Assembly: GCA_035527995.1 (NCBI GenBank)
Contig: DATKZJ010000018.1
Location: 1 to 27,319 of the forward strand
Direction: 5' to 3'
Length of the DNA: 27,319 nucleotides
Source of the DNA: JAFGTF01 sp035527995
Lineage (GTDB): Bacteria > Spirochaetota > B62-G9 > DRHN01
How positions within the stretch are numbered: position 1 is the stretch's first letter; the number at the start of each line of letters is the position of its first letter. Below the pieces are notes generated by a model. The model saw nothing but the letters and a program-made list of their open reading frames with translations, was not told the DNA's origin and ran no database searches. Positions 23,151 to 27,319 of the stretch are shown one piece after another. The translations under genes and the position numbers were made by a program.

Positions 23151-23708
23151 TTAGAATCTTCCGAACTTGAACACAAGCATCCCGGAAAGCCCGCTGAGAG
23201 ATGCATCGCTTACTCCGGCAGTCGTCACTCCAGTGACGAACCTGTAACTGACTCCTGCAGCGATCCTGAAGAACTCCGTAATATTGACTACCACAGTTGC
23301 TTCAGGCTCTATTACGAAAACTTCATCCGCACTGGCCGGGTCGTTCTCAAAAGAAACACCGCCGAACCCGATGAGGGAATGAGCAGTAAAATGAACGAGA
23401 GAGTCCGATAGAAAAACATACCCGAGCTCGAGGCCGCCGTATCCGAGGGAAAGCTTATTACTGTTTATATAGATATCGGTCACGAGCCCATATCCACCGC
23501 CGCCGACGATAAATGCGTGGTTGATGATCCATCCGCCGCGGCCGCCCATAAAAACAGCGAATTCGTTATTGACACCTGAAAGTTTAACAACAGGCCCGCC
23601 GTATCCCCCGCTCTCGATCTCTCCGCTTATCAATGTCTTCTCTTCAGCGTTTGCGATAATAGGCACTGTAAACAGTATCAGAATAACTGCAAGAAGCAAC
23701 TTTTTCAT
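23151..23708 (-). CDS. Small outer-membrane beta-barrel-like protein
   Basis: Protein of 185 residues. A Sec signal peptide (about 1-21, KKLLLAVILILFTVPIIANA) is followed by a glycine-rich chain of alternating beta strands: YGGPVVKLSGVNN, FAVFMGGRGGWIIN, GGGGYGLVTDIYI, LSLGYGGLELGYVF, VHFTAHSLIGFGGVSF, TVVVNITEFFRIAAGVSYRFVTG. The last residue is Phe (KFGRF), the usual end signal of outer-membrane barrels. The function is unknown; size and pattern suggest an 8-strand barrel. ATG 23708 was chosen over an upstream in-frame ATG because it starts the signal peptide and has AGGGGG upstream. The edge of the repeat element at 23720 touches this ribosome binding site. Confidence 0.78.
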   Translation of the reverse strand: MKKLLLAVILILFTVPIIANAEEKTLISGEIESGGYGGPVVKLSGVNNEFAVFMGGRGGWIINHAFIVGGGGYGLVTDIYINSNKLSLGYGGLELGYVFLSDSLVHFTAHSLIGFGGVSFENDPASADEVFVIEPEATVVVNITEFFRIAAGVSYRFVTGVTTAGVSDASLSGLSGMLVFKFGRF

Positions 23709-23719
23709 ATGACGACCCC

Positions 23720-23796
23720 CTAATGTGGACAAGCCACATTCCCCATTAAAATATTTTCTAGCAAAAAAATGCAAGAAAATCAGTATCATGGTACTA
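23720..23796 (+). mobile_element. Two-hairpin miniature element, copy 2 (abutting a ribosome binding site)
   Basis: Plus-strand copy, 77 bases, with CTA at both ends: CTAATGTGGACAAG to ATGGTACTA. Hairpin A is AATGTGG/CCACATT (23722-23740). Hairpin B is TTTTCTAGC/GCAAGAAAA (23754-23779) with one mismatch and a longer A-rich loop. The left end lies at the CCCCC that forms the Shine-Dalgarno sequence of the minus-strand outer-membrane protein gene. Its insertion therefore replaced or separated the native upstream region of that gene. Confidence 0.75.
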
Positions 23797-24090
23797 AAAC
23801 AGGATATTTCGATATTAAAGAATATACTATTAAAAAAAACCCTAAAAAACAGTTTAGCTGATAATAAGGCGCGTTCTGTGACACAGTGGTTATGGCAGGT
23901 TAATGTTCTTTTGTTTCGAAACAAAGAAGCGGAACAGCGTGTTTATAGTAAATGAAAAAGGTCGGTCGTCCGCCGCAAAACTTCCAAACACGCGGGCATC
24001 CGGTTTCGGCCCTGCGAGGTCCTATCTATAAGCTTATCAATAGCCGCAGTACGCCGACATTTATTATAGAAGAAACGAGGGAGGGTAAAC
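23797..24090. other. AT-rich non-coding divergent region
   Basis: Separates the minus-strand outer-membrane protein gene (and its adjacent element) from the plus-strand Cys-rich protein gene. It contains a perfect 16-bp palindrome at 23910-23925, a smaller palindrome CTGTG-A-CACAG at 23876-23886, and A/T-rich stretches. No strong promoter was recognised for either gene, although TATTAT near 24062 might serve the plus-strand gene. Confidence 0.5.
23910..23925. promoter_or_regulatory. Perfect 16-bp palindrome, candidate operator
   Basis: TTTGTTTC followed directly by its complement GAAACAAA, with no spacer. It lies in the divergent region between the outer-membrane protein gene and the Cys-rich protein gene. 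Perfect spacerless palindromes of this length are typical of dimeric repressor sites; which regulator would bind is unknown. Confidence 0.5.
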
Positions 24091-24306
24091 GTGGCGATTA
24101 CCTACACACTGTACTGTAAATCATGCTATGACCGTCTGAATGAATCGGGGGAGGGGACGGCAGCGAAGGCGCGGCCGCATAAGAGCTATTTTGTCTGTTC
24201 CTGCTGCTCTTGTGAGACGGACCGGGGTTATGCTGTTCAAAACGGTACACAGTTCGAGCCGCACATCAGCTCCGCTGAAAAACAGATGAGCATCAATGTC
24301 AGCTGA
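24091..24306 (+). CDS. Small cysteine-rich (zinc-ribbon-like) hypothetical protein
   Basis: Protein of 71 residues starting at GTG 24091, with GGGAGGG eight bases upstream. It has six cysteines: Cys9 and Cys12 (CKSC), then Cys36, Cys38, Cys39 and Cys41 (CSCCSC), an arrangement that could bind one zinc ion. There is no signal peptide. I recognise no family. It is transcribed towards the next gene, whose stop is 19 bases away, and an imperfect inverted repeat spans both ends (24301-24342). Confidence 0.6.
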   Translation: MAITYTLYCKSCYDRLNESGEGTAAKARPHKSYFVCSCCSCETDRGYAVQNGTQFEPHISSAEKQMSINVS

Positions 24307-24342
24307 GGCTGCCGCATAAAAGCTATCACGTAGCCTTCAGCT
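24301..24342. terminator. Inverted repeat spanning the ends of two convergent genes
   Basis: AGCTGAGGCT (24301-24310) pairs with AGCCTTCAGCT (24332-24342) with one bulged base. It includes the last codons of both convergent genes. There is no T-run on either side, so it may slow but not fully stop transcription. Confidence 0.3.
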
Positions 24343-24625
24343 CTTCATTGATCTCTTCCCTCAGAGCAAGTATCACGTTCCTGTCCGAATCTGCAAGGTT
24401 CAGGACCCTGTTGTTGAAGAGATTGAGGAGATCGGAGAACGTCCCCGCCTGTTCGAGCTCTTTGTTCTGCCACATCTGAAAGAGCGCGAGACATACGAAC
24501 TCCATCATCGCGCATGAAAGGTCCTCAAACACCTCTATGTCGCCTATTACAGCAGTCCTCTGCGAAATTATCTTCAGGGCGCGCATCATGCCTCTCATGA
24601 CCCCTATCTTATCCTCGCATCCCAT
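24326..24625 (-). CDS. Hypothetical helical protein
   Basis: Protein of 99 residues starting at ATG 24625, chosen for the GGAGG seven bases upstream; a longer frame to 24661 lacks a ribosome binding site. The sequence is predicted mostly helical (MRGMMRALKIISQRTAVIG, then FEDLSCAMMEFVCLALFQMWQNKELEQAG, then ILALREEINEELKAT, with short breaks). No signal peptide and no recognised domain. It follows the Mth938-like gene at a 100-base gap that contains a 12-bp palindrome, so it may have its own control. Confidence 0.5.
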   Translation of the reverse strand: MGCEDKIGVMRGMMRALKIISQRTAVIGDIEVFEDLSCAMMEFVCLALFQMWQNKELEQAGTFSDLLNLFNNRVLNLADSDRNVILALREEINEELKAT

Positions 24626-24699
24626 GGTCCGCCCTCCTTCTTTTTTTACTCTGTAAAACACAAAACCATTAAATGCCCGCGAAATTTATTCCTGGAGAC

Positions 24700-24711
24700 T
24701 GTACCGGTACA
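24700..24711. promoter_or_regulatory. Perfect 12-bp palindrome upstream of a small hypothetical gene
   Basis: TGTACCGGTACA at 24700-24711, with an extra GTACCG at 24715-24720. It lies 75 bases ahead of the ATG at 24625 and 15 bases after the Mth938-like stop. It could be an operator; as an RNA hairpin it would have no loop, which argues for a DNA site. Confidence 0.35.
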
Positions 24712-24725
24712 ATCCGTACCGAGCC

Positions 24726-25064
24726 CTAGCACGTGAGGTGCAGCGCTGCAACCGTTTTTTTTGCGCCTGAAGCCTCGTTGTAACTTCTTACCGCTTCAGG
24801 AGTATTCGACACGATGAGCTCTATCCCCCTGTCCCTTATGATGTTCCTCACTGATTCCCCCACCTTCATCATGCCGAACTTACCCGTTCCGATGATGAGC
24901 AGCCGGGGCCCATACTCCAGAATCTCCCTGATATCCTCTTGACACAGATCGTGGCCCTGGGCCCTCCACCATCCGTCCACGGTCCTCTCCGGATATATGA
25001 CAATGTCCGATCTGTATTTTTTCCCGTCGACCGTTATCTTGCCGAATCCGTACGATTCGATCAC
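24726..25064 (-). CDS. Mth938-like domain protein (DUF498 family)
   Basis: Cytoplasmic protein of 112 residues that matches the Mth938 family over its full length. Visible: the N-terminal IESYGFGKITVDGKKYRSDI, the WWRAQGH turn, LLIIGTGKFGMMKV in the middle (the GTG motif), the segment IELIVSNTPEAVRSYNE and the C-terminal end AALHLTC. Family members have a beta/alpha fold without a known enzymatic role; the mitochondrial relative NDUFAF3 is an assembly factor of complex I. The start is GTG 25064 with AAGGAG about six bases upstream. It lies 26 bases after the acetamidase/formamidase gene in the same direction, so the two are probably one operon. Confidence 0.85.
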   Translation of the reverse strand: MIESYGFGKITVDGKKYRSDIVIYPERTVDGWWRAQGHDLCQEDIREILEYGPRLLIIGTGKFGMMKVGESVRNIIRDRGIELIVSNTPEAVRSYNEASGAKKTVAALHLTC

Positions 25065-25090
25065 ACAATTCTCCTTACGGGTATGGGCCT

Positions 25091-26068
25091 CTACCTGGGA
25101 GCAGCGAGGTATTTCTTCGGCAGCAGGGCCCCGGCCGTGTAGCTCAGCCCCGGGCAGTTCAATACCATCTGATAGACGTTGACACGAAAATCCGGGTTTG
25201 CTGAAATCACGATATAGGCATCCTTCGGCGTGAAACGGTACTCATCGATCATCCACTCCATGAGGTACAGCGTCGCCCTCCTTATCGCCTCCTCGAGCGG
25301 CTTGTCCGAACAGATGCTTATGATGGCGTCTTCCCTCACTATCCTCGCATATGGGATACTACGATTTTTTATGACCCGGCAGGAGAGGGTCACCTCGGCA
25401 CGCACCTCGTCCGCAGTTCCCATCCATTCCGCATCTCCCTGACCCGCGTGAACATCTCCCAGATAGAGAAGGCCGCCCTCATGAAAGCAAGGCAGAAGGA
25501 GCCTGTTTGGGGGGGCTATGTCCCGGCAATCCCAGTTTCCTCCCCAGGGCCCCTGACCGAGCAGACTGGAGTGGACCTCATACTCGGCGGCGACACCGAT
25601 CGTTCCCACAAACGGCCTGAGGTCCCACTCTATTTTTTCATTGTACACAGCCTTCCCGTCGCTCGTGTCTCCGCTGGGGCCGGGAATGTGACGAATCACC
25701 TTTGTATACGGCCCCGCAAGCTCGGGCCACTTCATTGAATCGCACATCGGCCCTATTCCGGGAAAGATGCAGGAAATTCCGTGATCGGCTGGAACAATCT
25801 TTTCGATAGAGACCTCGAGGATATCTCCATTATGTGCGCCTTTCACCCATATCGGCCCGCTCATCGGGTTGTGCTTGGGCGGGGAGTACCCGGAAAACGG
25901 CTCGAGGTGACTGTCGGTCGGAAGGTCCTTCTCAGACCTCACCCTTCCGGTAAGATTGTCCTCGGTCTCCACAACGAACCTCTCCCCCTGGTCTACTCTG
26001 AGCACGGGTTTTTTTGCAGGTTCAAACGCGTAGCTCAGCTCCGTGTTCCTACGCACTCGCTTGTCCAT
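25091..26068 (-). CDS. Acetamidase/formamidase family protein
   Basis: Cytoplasmic amidohydrolase of the FmdA/AmdA family, which splits formamide or acetamide (or a related small amide) into ammonia and the acid. It has 325 residues from ATG 26068, near the usual length for bacterial members. Visible: NPMSGPIWVKGAHNGDILEVSIEKI (about 68-92), PWGGNWDCRDI (about 177-187; GGNxD is the family metal/substrate segment), the hallmark GDVHAGQGDAEWMGT (about 205-219) and a C-terminal domain with VRVNVYQ-like strands. The substrate cannot be assigned. GGGGAG stands seven bases before ATG 26068, which decided the start against the GTG at 26074. A promoter lies at 26100-26129. Confidence 0.92.
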   Translation of the reverse strand: MDKRVRRNTELSYAFEPAKKPVLRVDQGERFVVETEDNLTGRVRSEKDLPTDSHLEPFSGYSPPKHNPMSGPIWVKGAHNGDILEVSIEKIVPADHGISCIFPGIGPMCDSMKWPELAGPYTKVIRHIPGPSGDTSDGKAVYNEKIEWDLRPFVGTIGVAAEYEVHSSLLGQGPWGGNWDCRDIAPPNRLLLPCFHEGGLLYLGDVHAGQGDAEWMGTADEVRAEVTLSCRVIKNRSIPYARIVREDAIISICSDKPLEEAIRRATLYLMEWMIDEYRFTPKDAYIVISANPDFRVNVYQMVLNCPGLSYTAGALLPKKYLAAPR

Positions 26069-26099
26069 CCTCACACTCCCCTTACTGTCCTTTTATTGT

Positions 26100-26129
26100 A
26101 TTGTAATACATGAGACCGGATTAGCGCAA
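26100..26129 (-). promoter_or_regulatory. Sigma-70-type promoter for the formamidase gene
   Basis: On the minus strand TTGCGC (26129-26124), an 18-base spacer and TACAAT (26105-26100). The predicted transcript start near 26093 leaves a leader of about 25 bases. A small palindrome (GTATT-GT-AATAC, 26098-26109) overlaps the -10. Confidence 0.5.
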
Positions 26130-26221
26130 CAGGCAAATATTGCTGTTTACTGATTCGTTCGAGTGGTGTAGGATAGAATAAAATGTCACCTGTTTCGATA
26201 TAACGAAGAGGAGAGTACAGT

Positions 26222-26794
26222 ATGAAGAAACAGCGCTTCGGTCCGCAGCCTTTCCTTTATCCCATGCCCACTGTCATCGTAGGAGCACTCGTAAACGGGA
26301 AGCCTAACTTCAATACAATTGCGTATGTCGGTATCGCCGGGAGCAGGCCGCCGATGATTTCCATATCGATGGACAAGGGCCGTTTCACCCATCAGGGGAT
26401 TGCCCAAACCGGAACATTCAGTATAAACATTCCGTCAGAGAGGATGGTGGGAATCACAGATTTTATAGGAATATATTCAGGACGAAAGAAAGACAAGACC
26501 GCACTCTTCAGCGTCTTTTACGGCGAGCTAAAGACGGCACCCATGATCGAGGAGTGTCCTGTCAATCTGGAGTGCGAGGTCATTGAGACTATGGATTTCG
26601 GAGGAAAGAACAGCCTGTTTGTCGGAAAGATCGTCGAGAGCTATGCCGAAAAGCAGTACTGCACGGAAGGCTACCCTGACATAGAGAAGATAAGGCCTTT
26701 TGTTTTTACCCGGCAGGACCATAACTACTGGAAGGTTGGAGAGCATCTCGCGGAGGCGTTTTCAGTTGGCAGGTCCTATCAGGGTGAGGAGTGA
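26222..26794 (+). CDS. Flavin reductase-like domain protein (flavoredoxin type)
   Basis: FMN-binding split-barrel protein of 190 residues. The start MKKQRFGPQPFLYPMPTVIVGAL is typical of flavoredoxin-like proteins of anaerobes, and the FMN-contact block NFNTIAYVGIAGSRPPMISISMDKGRFTHQGI follows (about 29-60), then FSINIPSE, VNLECEV and KIVESYA. Such proteins carry electrons or reduce free flavin. ATG 26222 has GAGGAG eight bases upstream. It is divergent from the formamidase gene across a 153-base region and is followed 42 bases later by the deacetylase-family gene in the same direction. Confidence 0.85.
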   Translation: MKKQRFGPQPFLYPMPTVIVGALVNGKPNFNTIAYVGIAGSRPPMISISMDKGRFTHQGIAQTGTFSINIPSERMVGITDFIGIYSGRKKDKTALFSVFYGELKTAPMIEECPVNLECEVIETMDFGGKNSLFVGKIVESYAEKQYCTEGYPDIEKIRPFVFTRQDHNYWKVGEHLAEAFSVGRSYQGEE

Positions 26795-26836
26795 CCTTTT
26801 TAGTGAGCGGGCAAATAAAGCTAAAGGAGGACCCGT

Positions 26837-27319
26837 ACGAGAAAGATCAGAATAGTGAGAGATCCGGTATATCTGAAGCATAGAACAGGAGAGTTTCATC
26901 CGGAAAGCCACCTGCGGCTCGAGGCCCTGTACGAGCTTCTCGACGAGCCTGAAATGCTCAGTCTTTACGACCCGCTCGAGCCAAGAAAGGCGACGAGAAA
27001 GGAGATCGAATATGTCCATTCGCCTGACTACTATGATACGGTCAAAGCGACCTCATCCCGGGATGTGACATATCTCGATCCGGATACCGCAACATCACGG
27101 CACTCGTTTGAAGCCGCGCTCTATGCCGCAGGCGGCGTGCTCGCCGGGATCGACCTCCTTCTCTCAGACTCGAAAGAAAGGGTATTTGCCCTCGTTCGTC
27201 CGCCAGGACATCATGCCGAGAAAGAAAGGGGGATGGGTTTCTGCATATTCAATAACGTCGCGGTCGGTGCGGCATATGCGATGGAGCGCTACTCGATCCG
27301 GAGGGTGCTCATCGTGGAC
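26837..27319 (+). CDS. Histone deacetylase-family amidohydrolase, 3' end cut by window
   Basis: The frame is open from before 26837 to the window end without a stop (161 codons from 26837). It encodes a zinc-dependent arginase/deacetylase-fold protein of the AcuC / acetylpolyamine amidohydrolase superfamily, which removes acetyl groups from lysine or polyamines. Visible: RDPVYLKHRTGEFHPE (N-terminal family motif), EYVHSPDYYD, and the active-site start RPPGHHAEKERGMGF with the tandem histidines of the charge relay, then CIFNNVAVGA. The zinc-binding Asp/His/Asp lie past the window end. Start problem: AAAGGAGG at 26823-26830 is ideally placed for 26837, but the codon there is ACG. GTG at 26855 is the first ordinary start and is poorly spaced. 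I give the ACG position because the family N-terminus begins there. Confidence 0.85.

Noticed and set aside
23725..23955. Plus-strand 76-codon frame through the miniature element
   Set aside because: Lys/Asn-rich low-complexity frame arising from AT-rich DNA, with no ribosome binding site.

Overview
The window looks like a chromosome segment of a Gram-negative (diderm) bacterium of intermediate GC content. My best guess is Spirochaetota. The guess rests on the gene repertoire: large exported proteins mixing PEGA, TPR, FecR and beta-propeller domains, several lipoproteins, small beta-barrel proteins and a MurJ flippase. There is no rRNA or other marker gene to settle it. I see no rRNA, tRNA, CRISPR array or plasmid/phage module.

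Layout. 1-5150 holds metabolic and membrane genes: the 3' part of tryptophanase (tnaA), a lipoate-ligase-like protein, an AI-2E family membrane protein, a flavodoxin-like protein on the minus strand, and a PfkB/1-phosphofructokinase-type sugar kinase. murJ (5136-6704, minus) is convergent with the kinase and overlaps it. 6799-12264 (minus) is a complete, tightly coupled peptide/nickel-type ABC importer in the order substrate-binding protein, two permeases, two ATPases. Upstream on the same strand, 12287-17908 encodes three exported proteins that overlap or nearly abut: a PEGA/FlgT-like/TPR mosaic protein, a PD40 (TolB-like) propeller lipoprotein and a TPR protein. 18466-21200 is a second exported set: a FecR-domain protein with a good sigma-70-type promoter, a PQQ-like propeller protein and a small lipoprotein. 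21439-23708 holds a 2TM protein, a broken GIN/DUF2807 gene, a broken small outer-membrane protein gene and its intact paralogue. 24091-27319 holds small genes plus an acetamidase/formamidase with an Mth938-like partner, a flavoredoxin-like protein and the 5' part of a histone-deacetylase-family amidohydrolase.

How the genes work together. The importer would bring oligopeptides or similar ligands across the inner membrane. Directly behind it sit envelope proteins made almost entirely of binding and scaffold folds (TPR, propeller, PEGA, FecR, carboxypeptidase-regulatory-like). They look like parts of a periplasmic or outer-membrane sensing or assembly complex, but nothing in the sequence proves a function.

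The most unusual observation is a 76-77 bp two-hairpin repeat present twice in opposite orientations, at 22465-22540 and 23720-23796. One copy interrupts a small outer-membrane protein gene exactly between the codons for Ser and Tyr that are adjacent in the intact paralogue. The other copy abuts the ribosome binding site of that paralogue. It has the look of a very small non-autonomous transposable element (IS200/IS605-type palindromic element or MITE). The surrounding 21.8-23.0 kb is decaying, with a nonsense codon, frameshifts and an apparent gene fusion. Other points of interest are a tandem array of 16-18 bp imperfect palindromes ahead of the PEGA gene, an importer ATPase with a roughly 60-residue insertion and an altered signature motif, several perfect palindromes in intergenic regions, and a possible non-canonical ACG start on the deacetylase-family gene.
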